Positions 23,639 through 32,704 of a DNA stretch of 64,000 nt are shown here, one piece after another (positions within the stretch are counted from its first letter, which is position 1; every line of letters starts with the position of its first letter). Origin of the DNA: Streptomyces guryensis (lineage in GTDB: Bacteria; Actinomycetota; Actinomycetes; Streptomycetales; Streptomycetaceae); NCBI RefSeq assembly GCF_021261325.1, contig NZ_JAJSBI010000016.1:62001-126000 (forward strand), written 5' to 3'. Position numbers and translations under genes: made by a program. The notes under the pieces were generated by a model that made no database searches, was not told where the DNA came from, and saw only the letters and a list, made by a program, of their open reading frames with translations.

Positions 23639-24551
23639 ACCGCACCTCCGATGCGCAGATCTCGTATCCGAACCACTTGTTGATCGCGAGCATGGGCTCG
23701 TTTCCGGAGTCGTTGCCCGTGAGGGCCACCGTGTATCCGGCGGCGCGGGCGCCGTGCAGGGAGGCGTTCTTGGTGAGCTTGGCCAGGCCGCGGCGGCGGT
23801 GGGCGCGGGCGGTGCCGGTCATGGCAGTGGCGTAGCGGCCGGTGGCGGCGTCCGTCCAGGCCAGGCTGAAGGCGGCCGGGCGGCCCTCGACGAGGGCGAC
23901 CGTCGTCAGCTCCCGGTTGAGCAGCGGGGCCTTCCAGGTCTCCTCGATCCAGACCTCGTAGTCGGTGAGCTCGGCGTCGACGTCGCTCGGTTCGTCCGAC
24001 ACCGTCATCGCGTCCAGCTCGAACAGCGGGCGCGGGTCGTCCGCGAAGTCGGCGGCGGAGCGCAGCTCGACGCCCGGCGGCGGGGACTGGAGCGGCGGGA
24101 GCGTCCCGCCGGTCAGATCGAGGCGGAGGAAGTGGGCGGAGCGGCTGGCGCGGTAGCCGCGCCGTTCCGCGAAGGTCCGGTTGGCGGGCTCGTCCAGGAC
24201 CCAGGCGAACAGCTTCGTCGCGCCGTGTCCGGCCAGGTGTTTCTCCGCCGCGCGGACCAGCAGGTCGCCGGCGCCCCGGCGGGTCCGGTCCGGGCGCACA
24301 TAGATGTTGAGCATCCCCTGGCCCGGCTCCGGGCTGTCGTGCGCCAGTTGCACCTGCGCCGTGCCGACGACCTCGCCGTCCTCCTCCGCGACCAGAGACC
24401 TGAAACGGGCGTCGGGGTGGGTGTGGGCGAGGCGGTGGACGATGGCTTCCGGGGTCCACAGGATGTACGGGAGAGCGAGATGCCGTACCCGGGCGAAGCC
24501 CTCGACGTCGGCCGGGTCGTCGGGGCGGAGATCGCGAACGAGAACTGTCAT
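23619..24551 (-). CDS. Double-GNAT-domain N-acetyltransferase
   Basis: A 310-residue protein with two GNAT repeats. The first (about 5-150) has GMLNIYVRPDRTRRGAGDLLV with the acetyl-CoA loop. The second (about 165-305) has GTARAHRRRGLAKLTKNASL. Tandem GNATs of this size resemble mycothiol-synthase-like or aminoglycoside-type acetyltransferases, but the mycothiol synthase hallmark residues cannot be confirmed by eye. ATG 24551 is used; a longer frame to 24827 crosses the divergent gntR gene and is rejected. It shares a short promoter region with that GntR gene. Confidence 0.82.
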   Translation of the reverse strand: MTVLVRDLRPDDPADVEGFARVRHLALPYILWTPEAIVHRLAHTHPDARFRSLVAEEDGEVVGTAQVQLAHDSPEPGQGMLNIYVRPDRTRRGAGDLLVRAAEKHLAGHGATKLFAWVLDEPANRTFAERRGYRASRSAHFLRLDLTGGTLPPLQSPPPGVELRSAADFADDPRPLFELDAMTVSDEPSDVDAELTDYEVWIEETWKAPLLNRELTTVALVEGRPAAFSLAWTDAATGRYATAMTGTARAHRRRGLAKLTKNASLHGARAAGYTVALTGNDSGNEPMLAINKWFGYEICASEVRYVRELA

Positions 24552-24622
24552 GTGCGCGGACGCTACGTGGGGACGTGTGAGGGCGCCTCCTATTTTGCGG
24601 TGGGTGCGGGAGAATCGGCAGC

Positions 24623-24991
24623 GTGACCTTGAAGATCCACATCGACGACAGTGGCGCGCCGTACGAGCAGGTGCGGGCGCAGATCTCCGAGCAGGCACGC
24701 GCGGGGGTGCTGCCGGTGGGGTACCGGCTGCCGACCGTGCGGGGGCTGGCCGAGTCGCTCGGGCTCGCGGCGAACACGGTCGCCAAGGCGTACCGGGCGC
24801 TGGAGAGCGACGGCGTGATCGAGACACGGGGGCGCAACGGCACGTTCGTCGCTGCCGCGGGCTCGGCGGCGGAGCGGGAGTTGGCGTCGGCCGCTCAGGC
24901 TTACGTCGAGCGGGCCCGGCGGCTCGGTCTCACGGAGGCGGACGCGCTGGCGGCGGTGCGGGATGCCCTGCGGGCGGCTTACGAGGGGTGA
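24623..24991 (+). CDS. GntR-family regulator, short YtrA type
   Basis: A 122-residue regulator with an N-terminal winged helix (about 10-75): YEQVRAQISEQARAG, LPTVRGLAESLGLAANTVAKAYRALESDGVIETRGRNGTFV. The effector region is only about 45 helical residues, as in the YtrA subfamily that usually controls ABC exporters. No exporter adjoins, and the divergent neighbour is the double GNAT gene. GTG 24623 is the start. The 3' end of the gene is the first unit of a 57-58-bp tandem repeat. Confidence 0.85.
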   Translation: MTLKIHIDDSGAPYEQVRAQISEQARAGVLPVGYRLPTVRGLAESLGLAANTVAKAYRALESDGVIETRGRNGTFVAAAGSAAERELASAAQAYVERARRLGLTEADALAAVRDALRAAYEG

Positions 24992-25138
24992 GCAGTCCTC
25001 GGGTGTGCGATCCCCGCGGGGTGCCTGCGGGCGGCTTGCGAGGGTGGGCGGTCCGTGGGTGCTGCGATCCCCGTGGGGTGTCCTGCGGGCGGCTTGCGAG
25101 GGTGGGCGGTCCGTGGGTGCTGCGATTTCCGTCGATCG
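24967..25138 (+). repeat. 57-58-bp tandem direct repeat, three units
   Basis: Units start with CCTGCGGGCGGCTT at 24967, 25024 and 25082. Units 2 and 3 are identical over their first 45 bases; unit 1 is diverged and contains the last codons and stop of the gntR gene. The array seems to have arisen by duplication of the gene's 3' end. Confidence 0.85.
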
Positions 25139-25145
25139 GCTGCGG

Positions 25146-25193
25146 GCCCGTCGTGGCTGGTCGCGCAGTTCCCCGCGCCCCTTTTGGGGCGCT
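25146..25193. repeat. REP-like element, copy 3, with hairpin
   Basis: GGCTGGTCGCGCAGTTCCCC followed by GCGCCCC-tttt-GGGGCGC (25175-25192). The perfect 7-bp stem probably terminates transcription from both gntR and the convergent DUF72 gene. Confidence 0.7.
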
Positions 25194-25248
25194 GGACCTG
25201 CCCGGCACTGTTCCCTGCAGCCGCTTCGGTCCGCCGGACAGGTCCCGG

Positions 25249-26019
25249 TCAGCGTCGTGCGGTCAGTTCCGGTGTGCGTGTCACCGTGAGCCCCGCCCTG
25301 GTTGCCGTCCGGCCGAAAGTCACCGCGTCCTCCACTGCCGCCCCGCCGGGGTCGTTGTTGAAGTACGCGTACACGTCCCGGGCGTCGGACCACGTGGTCG
25401 CGATCCGGTCCACCCAGGTCTCCAGGGAGCGGCGGCCGTAGCGCGGCCACGGACGGGCGCGGCCCTCGTGGAAGCGGACGTAGCCCCAGTCGGTCGTACG
25501 CCACAGCTCAGTGGTGGGGTGGGCCTGGACATCGGCCCAGCACAGGGCCGCGCCCCGGGACTCCAGGACCTTCCGGACCTCCCGTGTCCACCAGGAGTCA
25601 TGGCGCGGTTCGACCGCGACCCGGGTCGACGACGGGAAGCAGGCCAGACACGCGTCCAGCAGCCCCGCGTCGGCCTTCAGCGTCGGCGGGAGCTGCAGGA
25701 GCACCGGGCCGAGGCGGTCGCCGAGGCCCGCCGCGTGGCTCATCAGACGGTCGACCGGCTCCTGAGGATCCCGTAGCCGCCGCATGTGGGTCAGATAGCG
25801 GCTCGCCTTCACCGTGACCACGAAGTCCCGCGGCACCCGGTCCCGCCAGTTCTCGAAGTTCTCCCGGGTCGGGAGCCGGTAGAACGCGTTGTTGATCTCC
25901 ACCGTGGCGAAACGGGCCGCGTACTCCTCCAGCCACAGCCGCGTCGGACACCCGGCCGGGTAGAGCACTTCCCGCCAGTCCTTGTACTGCCATCCCGACG
26001 TTCCGACGAACAGGGTCAT
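25249..26019 (-). CDS. DUF72-domain protein (YecE-like)
   Basis: A 256-residue TIM-barrel-like protein. Diagnostic motifs are FVGTSGWQYKDWREVLYP at the start, FATVEINNAFYRLP (about 37-50), FVVTVKASRYLTHMRRL, GPVLLQLPPTLK, VAVEPRHDSWW and VYAYFNNDPGGAAV at the end. DUF72 proteins are widespread; biochemical function is unsettled, with proposed links to nucleic-acid or base-excision-like chemistry. Here it stands alone, convergent with gntR. Full-length with a clear ATG; no ribosome-site oddity. Confidence 0.88.
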   Translation of the reverse strand: MTLFVGTSGWQYKDWREVLYPAGCPTRLWLEEYAARFATVEINNAFYRLPTRENFENWRDRVPRDFVVTVKASRYLTHMRRLRDPQEPVDRLMSHAAGLGDRLGPVLLQLPPTLKADAGLLDACLACFPSSTRVAVEPRHDSWWTREVRKVLESRGAALCWADVQAHPTTELWRTTDWGYVRFHEGRARPWPRYGRRSLETWVDRIATTWSDARDVYAYFNNDPGGAAVEDAVTFGRTATRAGLTVTRTPELTARR

Positions 26020-26052
26020 ACCTCCATCAAAACACCGGTCGCCCAGAGGCCC

Positions 26053-27162
26053 CTAGAGGTACAGACCGGCGTCCGCCCCGTCCCGCGGCTCCGGCAGCGC
26101 CGTCGGCGAGGTGCCCCGGCGCAGCGCGTACAGCTCCGCCAGGGTCGCGCCCTCGCGGCCCACGGCATCCTCCCGGCCATGGGCCTCCCTGCCCAGCCAC
26201 TTCACCGCCTCCGCGCGGGTGAGCGACCCCACCTCGATGCGGGCCAGACAGCGGCCCGGACGGACCACGGCCGGGTGCAGGCGCTCCAGGTCCTCGTTGG
26301 TCGTCACCCCCACCAGCACGTTGCGGCCCTGGCCGAGCAGGCCGTCGGTCAGGTTGAGCAGCCGCGACAGCGCCTGGCCCGCGGTGTGCTTCGCCTCGCC
26401 GCGGATCAGTTCGTCGCAGTCCTCCAGGAGCAGCAGCCGCCAGCGGCCCTTGCCCGTCCCGTCCTCCTCACCGATCGCGATGTCCATCAGATAGCCGACG
26501 TCGGAGAACAGGCGCTCGGGGTCGAGCACGCAGTCCACCTGGCACCAGTCCCGCCAGGAACGGGCCAGCGTGCGCAGCGCGGAGGTCTTGCCGGTGCCCG
26601 GCGGCCCGTGCAGCAGGAGCAGGCGGCCCGCGATGTCCTCCGGAGTCGTCTTCATCACGCGGTCCATCGCGTCCGCCACCGGCGCCGTGTAGTTCTCCCG
26701 CACCTCGTCCCAGGTGCCCGCGGAGATCTGCCGGGTCGTGCGGTGCGGGCCGCGCCTCGGGGAGACGTACCAGAAGCCCATCGTCACGTTCTCCGGCTGG
26801 GGTTCGGGCTCGTCCGCCGCGCCCTCCGTCGCCTGGTCGAGGACCTTCTGCGCCAGCTCGGCGCTGGTCGCCGTCACCGTGACGTCGGCGCCCCGGTTCC
26901 AGCGGGAGATCAGCAGGGTCCAGCCCTCGCCCTCCGCCAGTGTCGCGCTGCGGTCGTCGTCGCGGGCCATGCGCAGCACACGGGCGTCCGGCGGCAGGAG
27001 GGTCGCCCCCGACCGGACGCGGTCGATGTTCGCCGCATGCGAGTACGGCTGCTCGCCCGTCGCGAAGCGGCCGAGGAACAGCGCGTCGACGACGTCGGAC
27101 GGCGAGTCGCTGTCGTCGACGTTGAGCCGGATCGGCAGAGCGTCGTGTGGGTTCGCAGACAT
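26053..27162 (-). CDS. AAA ATPase with N-terminal DUF5925 domain
   Basis: A 369-residue protein. Residues 1-115 are a DUF5925-like domain (IRLNVDDSDSPSDVVDALFL). The AAA module follows (about 150-345): Walker A GPPGTGKTS (186-194), Walker B LLLLEDCDE (about 238-246), sensor 1 VGVTTNED, and an Arg-containing VVRPGRC. It resembles single-ring AAA proteins of the ClpX/FtsH-like fold without a protease, and is probably a remodelling factor of unknown target. The start is taken at 27162 (MSANPHD); ATG 27171 nine bases upstream is equally possible. It diverges from the glycosidase gene. Confidence 0.8.
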   Translation of the reverse strand: MSANPHDALPIRLNVDDSDSPSDVVDALFLGRFATGEQPYSHAANIDRVRSGATLLPPDARVLRMARDDDRSATLAEGEGWTLLISRWNRGADVTVTATSAELAQKVLDQATEGAADEPEPQPENVTMGFWYVSPRRGPHRTTRQISAGTWDEVRENYTAPVADAMDRVMKTTPEDIAGRLLLLHGPPGTGKTSALRTLARSWRDWCQVDCVLDPERLFSDVGYLMDIAIGEEDGTGKGRWRLLLLEDCDELIRGEAKHTAGQALSRLLNLTDGLLGQGRNVLVGVTTNEDLERLHPAVVRPGRCLARIEVGSLTRAEAVKWLGREAHGREDAVGREGATLAELYALRRGTSPTALPEPRDGADAGLYL

Positions 27163-27374
27163 GGCGCCCATGATCCGGCACGAGGGCGCCGCGTGCACCC
27201 GGTTTCCGCGGTGCGCCGGGTGTGTCGGGCGTGTCCGGTGCCTCCGGTATGTCTGCCCCCGTATCGCCCCCGTACCGCCTGCGTATCCCCGCTGTATCCC
27301 CTCCGTCCTGTTACGGAGTTGTCTGTTCACAACATCTGCCATACCTGGCATTCCCACGGTTACTGTTGCCCTCG

Positions 27375-28796
27375 ATGGGACGTCATGAGTGGAATTCGGG
27401 GGCACGGCGGTGGCGGCTCACCGCGCTGCTCGGAGTGGGCGTGGCCGCACTGGCTCTGATCGTGACCCTGATCAACACGCTTCCAGGGGGCGGCGCCGGC
27501 ACCGCGGGCACCTCGCGCAACGGCGACACGGTGCACGGCACCCCGGCGACCCCGCCCGACCAGGACCGGCCCGAGGTCGGCTGGGGCTTCACGCACACCC
27601 AGTACAGCGCCGACGAGGGCAGCTCCGCCGCCACCGAGCGGGTCGCGGGGCTGGTCTCGGACGCCGGGGGGATGCCGCAGGACCAGGCGATCATGGGCTG
27701 GGGAGCGGACAACCCCGAGCCGGTGAAGGGGCGTTACGACTTCGGCGCGATGGACCGCCGTATCGACTTCATCCGCAAGTCCGGCGGCACCCCGGTGGTC
27801 ACCCTGTGCTGCTCCCCGGACTGGATGAAGGGCGGCAAGGCCGGCGTCGACAACACCAACTGGAGCCAGTCCGCCCTGGAGACGGCCCCGCGGCCCGAGC
27901 ACTACGCGGACTTCGCCGCGCTCGCCGCGACCGTCGCCAAGCGCTATCCGGACGTACGCCACTTCATCGTCTGGAACGAGTTCAAGGGCTTCTGGAACGA
28001 CGCCAAGGGCCGCTGGGACTACGAGGGCTACACCGAGCTCTACAACCTCGTCTACAAGGCCCTGAAGAAGGTCGACAAGGACATCATGGTCGGCGGGCCG
28101 TACCTGGTCATGGACAGTGTCGACCCGCGCGCGGACGAGGCGTCCAAGACCTTCAAGGGCCCCTGGGGCGCCATGGACCAGCGCATCCTCGACGCCTTCG
28201 ACTACTGGAACAAGAACAAGGCGGGCGCCGACTTCGTCGTCGTGGACGGCTCCAGCTACACCAACGACGACGAGATGCTGCCGAACGAGTTCGCGGCGAC
28301 GGACAAGTTCACCGCCGTCGGCAAGTGGGTGCGGCAGCAGACCGGCAACCTGCCGCTGTGGTGGTCCGAGTACTACGTCGAGCCCGCCGACGGCAACGAC
28401 GACCGCAAGGGCTGGTCCGAGACCCGCCGTGTCGCCGTCCAGGCCGCCGGAATGATCGCCATGGTCAAGGGCGGCGCCTCCTCCGGCTTCTACTGGAACC
28501 CGGAGGACGAGAAGGGCACCGACTGCGCGGGCTGTATGTGGACGCCCACCGACAGCGCGGACGGCGGCGGGAAGCTCCCCATGTTCGACCTGGTCTCCCG
28601 CTTCCACCAGGAGTTCCCGCCCGGCACGAAGTACACGACGGTGTCGGTCGCCGCGGACGACGTGCCCAACGTCCGCGTCCTCGCCACCGGCAGGACCGTC
28701 CTGGTGGTCAACACCCTCGGCCGCTCGATCAGCGCGCAGGTCGACGGGAAGCGGTTCGGGATGCAGGCCTACGAGGTGAGGTGGCTCAACCGGTAG
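27375..28796 (+). CDS. Membrane-anchored glycoside hydrolase, GH39-like
   Basis: A 473-residue enzyme with an N-terminal membrane anchor (about 13-35, no clear cleavage site), a Gly/Thr linker to about 65, and a TIM barrel. Clan A features are visible: general acid/base E202 in FIVWNEFKGFW and nucleophile E332 in LWWSEYYVEP, giving retaining hydrolysis. A small beta domain ends the protein. GH39 covers xylosidases, iduronidases and bacterial exopolysaccharide hydrolases such as PslG; hydrolases next to polysaccharide operons often trim or terminate the nascent polymer. It faces the glycan operon at 28844-35309. ATG 27375 starts just before the anchor. Confidence 0.8.
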   Translation: MGRHEWNSGARRWRLTALLGVGVAALALIVTLINTLPGGGAGTAGTSRNGDTVHGTPATPPDQDRPEVGWGFTHTQYSADEGSSAATERVAGLVSDAGGMPQDQAIMGWGADNPEPVKGRYDFGAMDRRIDFIRKSGGTPVVTLCCSPDWMKGGKAGVDNTNWSQSALETAPRPEHYADFAALAATVAKRYPDVRHFIVWNEFKGFWNDAKGRWDYEGYTELYNLVYKALKKVDKDIMVGGPYLVMDSVDPRADEASKTFKGPWGAMDQRILDAFDYWNKNKAGADFVVVDGSSYTNDDEMLPNEFAATDKFTAVGKWVRQQTGNLPLWWSEYYVEPADGNDDRKGWSETRRVAVQAAGMIAMVKGGASSGFYWNPEDEKGTDCAGCMWTPTDSADGGGKLPMFDLVSRFHQEFPPGTKYTTVSVAADDVPNVRVLATGRTVLVVNTLGRSISAQVDGKRFGMQAYEVRWLNR

Positions 28797-28830
28797 GCCC
28801 GTGGGGCCACTTCACCGGCTGAGCCACCTC
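28778..28830. terminator. Long bidirectional terminator hairpin overlapping the GH39-like stop
   Basis: GAGGTGGCTCA (28778-28788) and TGAGCCACCTC (28820-28830) pair perfectly, extended by ACCGGT/ACCGG inside. The stem begins within the last codons of the hydrolase and lies between convergent genes. Confidence 0.85.
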
Positions 28831-28843
28831 ACGACACGCGCTC

Positions 28844-31800
28844 TCACTTCATCGTCACGAACCGCTGCACCAGCGAGGCCAGCAGCACGGCCAGCAGCGG
28901 CAGCGAGAACCAGAAGCTGCTCTGCAGCCACCGCAGCTGCCGCACGCCCGGCCGCACCGCGACCCGCACCACCTCGCGCGCCGTCAGCATCAGGATCAGC
29001 GCGAGAGCCGCCAGGGCGCCCACGACCGACCAGGGCGTCCAGGTGATCTGCGGTCCGATCGGGCCCGGGGCCGGCTGCGGCACCTTGCCCTCGGGCTGCT
29101 TCCGGAGGGCGTAGACGGTGGCGTCGTCGTTGACGTAGACCTTCTTCAGCTCCGGCCGCTGGTCCAGGTTCTGGATGAGCCGGGGCTCCCAGGTGCCCGA
29201 ATAGCCCACGTCCATCTGGAGATAGGTCGTCTGGCCCGCGTTGACCATCAGATACGAGTTCGGTCCCGCGTCCTTGAGCGCCTTGACCAGCCCCGACACG
29301 AGTACCGGATCGGCCGGTGCCAGCGTGGGCACGTAGTTGACCCGCTCCATGTCCTCAGCGCCCCACGGCATCGCCGGCGTCACGTCGTTGACCGTGTCGT
29401 TGCTCAGCCACAGCAGGCGGACGGTCGGCTTGTCGTGGGCGTACACGTAGTCCATGGCCGCGACCTCGCCCGGCCGGACCCGCTCGAAGGGCTCGTTGCC
29501 CCAACGGGCCACCAGGAAGCCGCCCATCAGGACCAGGCCCGCCATCAGCGCGGCCAGCGGCGCGAGGGAGACGCGGTCCTTGTCGCGTTCCTCGGCGGTC
29601 ACTCCGGTGCGCGGGAACAGGGCGAGGCCGGCCAGCAGGGCCGCACCCGGCACCGCGAACATGAAGACACGCAGGGCCATCTCGCCGCCGTACGACTGCA
29701 TGCCGAAGCCCAGGAACGGGACGAACGTCAGCACCAGCAGCGAGCGTTCCCGGTACTTGTGGTCGCGCCGCCGCCACCAGCCCCAGCAGGCGAACGCCAT
29801 CACGCCGCCGGCCAGCAGCACGCGCGCGTACAGCACGAGCTTGTGGGTCGAGTCGCCGCCCTGGATGCGGCCGGAGACCGAGGTGGAGACATTGCTGCTG
29901 ACGCCGCCGACCCCGCCGAACAGCTCGTTGAAGTGCCCGGACCAGTACGGCTCGGCCATGAAGCCGATCCACACCGCCACCACCACGGCGAACAGGATGG
30001 GCAGCCCGCGCAGTTCGGACCGGCCGACCAGGACGAGCACCGCGAGCACGCCCAGCATCACGAACGGGGTGAGCTGGTGGGCGGGCACGCTCGCCATGAA
30101 CAGGCCGATCAGCACACCGAGCAGGACGGCCTTCTGGCGCCGGTTCGCCGGCTCGACCTCCGCCTCACCCGGCCGCCTCTTCGTCCAGATCACCCGCGGC
30201 TCGCGGAACCAGACCAGCAGGATGGCGACGAAGGCGAGGTAGAGGAGATAGGTGAAGCCCTGCGGGGAGAAGTAGTCCTGGCCCACCCAGCTGCAGAGGA
30301 CGAAGACCCAGATGCCGGTCCACTTGGCCCGCCAGCTCGCCCGCAGGGAGCGTACGAGCAGGAACATCGGGGCCAGATAGAGGAGCTGGATGGTCAGCGG
30401 CCACCAGCGGATGACGTCGGTGAGGTCGGTGACTCCGCATGCCTTCGTGACGAACGCGGCCACCGCGAAGAAGCCCGGCCAGCTCCAGCGCGCGTCCAGG
30501 TCCGGTACGGCGGACCCGGTGCGGTCGATGTAGTCGAGGAACCCGAGGTGCTGCCAGGCCGTCGGGAACCGCGGCTCGGTCTCGATCACCGCGGGCAGCG
30601 CGTGCAGCGACACCACGGTCGCCAGCAGCGTGACGAGCAGCAGCGCCTTGTGCTCCCGGCCCAGCCAGAGCAGCGAGGCGAACACCGAGACCAGCAACAC
30701 CGCCCCGACCAGCGTCGGCAGTGGCAGCACCGAGATCAGGCCGAGCCCGCCCATCCGGTCTAGGTCGGCCTCGCCCAGGCGCAGCGCGGGCACCCAGTAG
30801 AGCAGCAGCGCGGCCACCAGCAGACAGCCGAGGACGACTCCGGGACGGGTGGGCCGCAGCCGCTCGCGCCAGGACAGCGGCGGCGCCGACTCGGGCCCGT
30901 GGGCGGGTGCCTCTTCCGGTACGAGCGACGCCTGCGCCTCCTGTACGACCTTCCCGCCCGCGTCGAAGCCTCTCGCGAAGCCCCTCTCGAAGCCCGTGTC
31001 GAAGCCGGGCTCGAACTCGGTCTCGAACGGGGCGTCCACCTCCGTCTCGGCCGGTCCCAGAGAGGCCTCCGAGCCAGGCTCGCGCTCCTCCACGGGCAGA
31101 CCGACCTCCGGGTTCTTCGCCCAGGTCGGCCGGTGGTCGGCGGGCACCACGGACGTGCCGGTGGGTGGGGTGCCGGGCCCCGGGCGGACGTCGGGGCGGC
31201 GCTCCTGGTGGTCGAAGTCGACGTGGATGCCGAGCGCGAGGGTGTCGCTGTCCAGCGCCCACGCCGGGCCCCGCCTGCGGAGCTGGTCCGGGACGGCGAC
31301 CTCGCGCGCCCCCAGGTCGGCGAGGTCCCCGTCGGGCGCCGTCTCCTCGGGGACGGCGTCGGCCGGTGCGGCCCGGACGGTCCGGTACAGCTTGGGCGCG
31401 GCGATGGTGACGATCACCGCGAGCGAGGAGATCTCGGCGACGCCCGCGCCGGTCAGCCCCATGCGGGGGAGCAGCAGCAGCGTCAGACCGAGCACCAGGA
31501 CGCACAACAGGCCCTGCAGCCAGGCCAGTCCCGCGGTGCGGCTCTGCGCGCGCAGCACGGCGAAGTAGGTCTCCATGACGACCCTGAGCAGCGCGCCGAC
31601 CGCGAACCAGCGCAGCAGCGGCGTCGCCGCGTCCGCGTAGCCCGCGCCGAAGACGCCCAGGATCCACGGCGCGCCGATGAACAGCAGCCCGCAGATCGGC
31701 AGCATGATCCGCGCCATCCGCCTGAGCGCCGCCCGGGTGTTGGAGGCCAGCCGGGCCGGGTCGTGCGAGCCCTCGACGGTCAGTGAGGCGCCCATGTTGA

Positions 31801-32704
31801 TGGCGAGCAGGTTGACCGTGCCGCCGATCGTCGTGGTGATGTAGAAGTACGCGTTGTCCTCGGAGCTGACCTGCGAGGCGATGATCACCGGGATCAGATA
31901 GACCACGGCGAGCGAGAACAGCGAGCCGGTGTAGTCGCCGGCCAGGAACCTGCCGATCTCCTTCAGCGTCGGCGGCTTCGCGTGGTCGGCCGTGGCCTCG
32001 ATGTGCCGGGGGACCAGCCGCCGGAACACCAGCAGGCCGAGCGGCACCACGGAGGTGGCGATCGCCAGCACCCACGAGACGAACACGCCGGTCGTCGGCA
32101 TGCTGGCGGCGAGACCGACCAGCAGCGCCAGCTTCACCGCTGAGAACACCGTGTTGCCGACCGGCACCCACGGCGCACTCCGCAGCCCGGTCAGCACCCC
32201 GTCCTGCAGCGTCAGCAGGTTCCAGGAGGCCACGGCCATGATGAAGCCGAGGCCCTTGATCGGCCCGTGCAGGAAGCTGTACGACGGCCCCCAGCTGCTG
32301 AGGGTCAGCAGGAAGATCCCCGCGGCGAACGACACCACCACACAACTCGCCGCGTACGTACGGAAGATGAGCCGGCCGGTGGCGCGACCGGCGACCGGGA
32401 TGAAGCGGGCCAGGGCGCCGGTCAGGGTCACCGCCGTCAGCCCGGCCAGCAGTTTCATCGCGGCGATCGCGGCCGAACCCTGGCCCACCGCGGACTCGGA
32501 GTAGTAGCGGGCGGCGATCAGCCAGTACCCCAGGCCCAGCACCGCGGAGATGCCGGTGTTGAGCATCAGGGCGTAGGCGTTGCGGAACAGCGGGCTGCCG
32601 CCCTCGGACCTGCCCAGCCCGGGCAGCCGAAGACGGCGCCCCGGCTGCTCGGGCGCCTCGGTCGCGGCCTGCTCGGCCTCGGTCGTTGTGGTCGTGTCAG
32701 ACAC
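28844..32704 (-). CDS. Wzx-type flippase fused to a GT-C-like glycosyltransferase/polymerase domain
   Basis: A 1286-residue integral membrane protein. Residues about 40-460 look like a MATE/PST-type polysaccharide flippase: a dozen or more helices including NAYALMLNTGISAVLGLGYW and the positively charged loop before GPIKGLGFIMAV. Residues about 470-630 are a long cytoplasmic, acidic linker with FxxGF repeats. From about 635 to 1286 come ten or more helices with a large extracytoplasmic C-terminal loop, resembling GT-C glycosyltransferases or O-antigen-polymerase-like proteins. The GTG at 32704 overlaps the deacetylase stop by eight bases. Flipping and using a lipid-linked glycan in one chain is the likely role; the GT-C assignment is by topology only. 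Confidence 0.75.
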   Translation of the reverse strand: MSDTTTTTEAEQAATEAPEQPGRRLRLPGLGRSEGGSPLFRNAYALMLNTGISAVLGLGYWLIAARYYSESAVGQGSAAIAAMKLLAGLTAVTLTGALARFIPVAGRATGRLIFRTYAASCVVVSFAAGIFLLTLSSWGPSYSFLHGPIKGLGFIMAVASWNLLTLQDGVLTGLRSAPWVPVGNTVFSAVKLALLVGLAASMPTTGVFVSWVLAIATSVVPLGLLVFRRLVPRHIEATADHAKPPTLKEIGRFLAGDYTGSLFSLAVVYLIPVIIASQVSSEDNAYFYITTTIGGTVNLLAINMGASLTVEGSHDPARLASNTRAALRRMARIMLPICGLLFIGAPWILGVFGAGYADAATPLLRWFAVGALLRVVMETYFAVLRAQSRTAGLAWLQGLLCVLVLGLTLLLLPRMGLTGAGVAEISSLAVIVTIAAPKLYRTVRAAPADAVPEETAPDGDLADLGAREVAVPDQLRRRGPAWALDSDTLALGIHVDFDHQERRPDVRPGPGTPPTGTSVVPADHRPTWAKNPEVGLPVEEREPGSEASLGPAETEVDAPFETEFEPGFDTGFERGFARGFDAGGKVVQEAQASLVPEEAPAHGPESAPPLSWRERLRPTRPGVVLGCLLVAALLLYWVPALRLGEADLDRMGGLGLISVLPLPTLVGAVLLVSVFASLLWLGREHKALLLVTLLATVVSLHALPAVIETEPRFPTAWQHLGFLDYIDRTGSAVPDLDARWSWPGFFAVAAFVTKACGVTDLTDVIRWWPLTIQLLYLAPMFLLVRSLRASWRAKWTGIWVFVLCSWVGQDYFSPQGFTYLLYLAFVAILLVWFREPRVIWTKRRPGEAEVEPANRRQKAVLLGVLIGLFMASVPAHQLTPFVMLGVLAVLVLVGRSELRGLPILFAVVVAVWIGFMAEPYWSGHFNELFGGVGGVSSNVSTSVSGRIQGGDSTHKLVLYARVLLAGGVMAFACWGWWRRRDHKYRERSLLVLTFVPFLGFGMQSYGGEMALRVFMFAVPGAALLAGLALFPRTGVTAEERDKDRVSLAPLAALMAGLVLMGGFLVARWGNEPFERVRPGEVAAMDYVYAHDKPTVRLLWLSNDTVNDVTPAMPWGAEDMERVNYVPTLAPADPVLVSGLVKALKDAGPNSYLMVNAGQTTYLQMDVGYSGTWEPRLIQNLDQRPELKKVYVNDDATVYALRKQPEGKVPQPAPGPIGPQITWTPWSVVGALAALALILMLTAREVVRVAVRPGVRQLRWLQSSFWFSLPLLAVLLASLVQRFVTMK

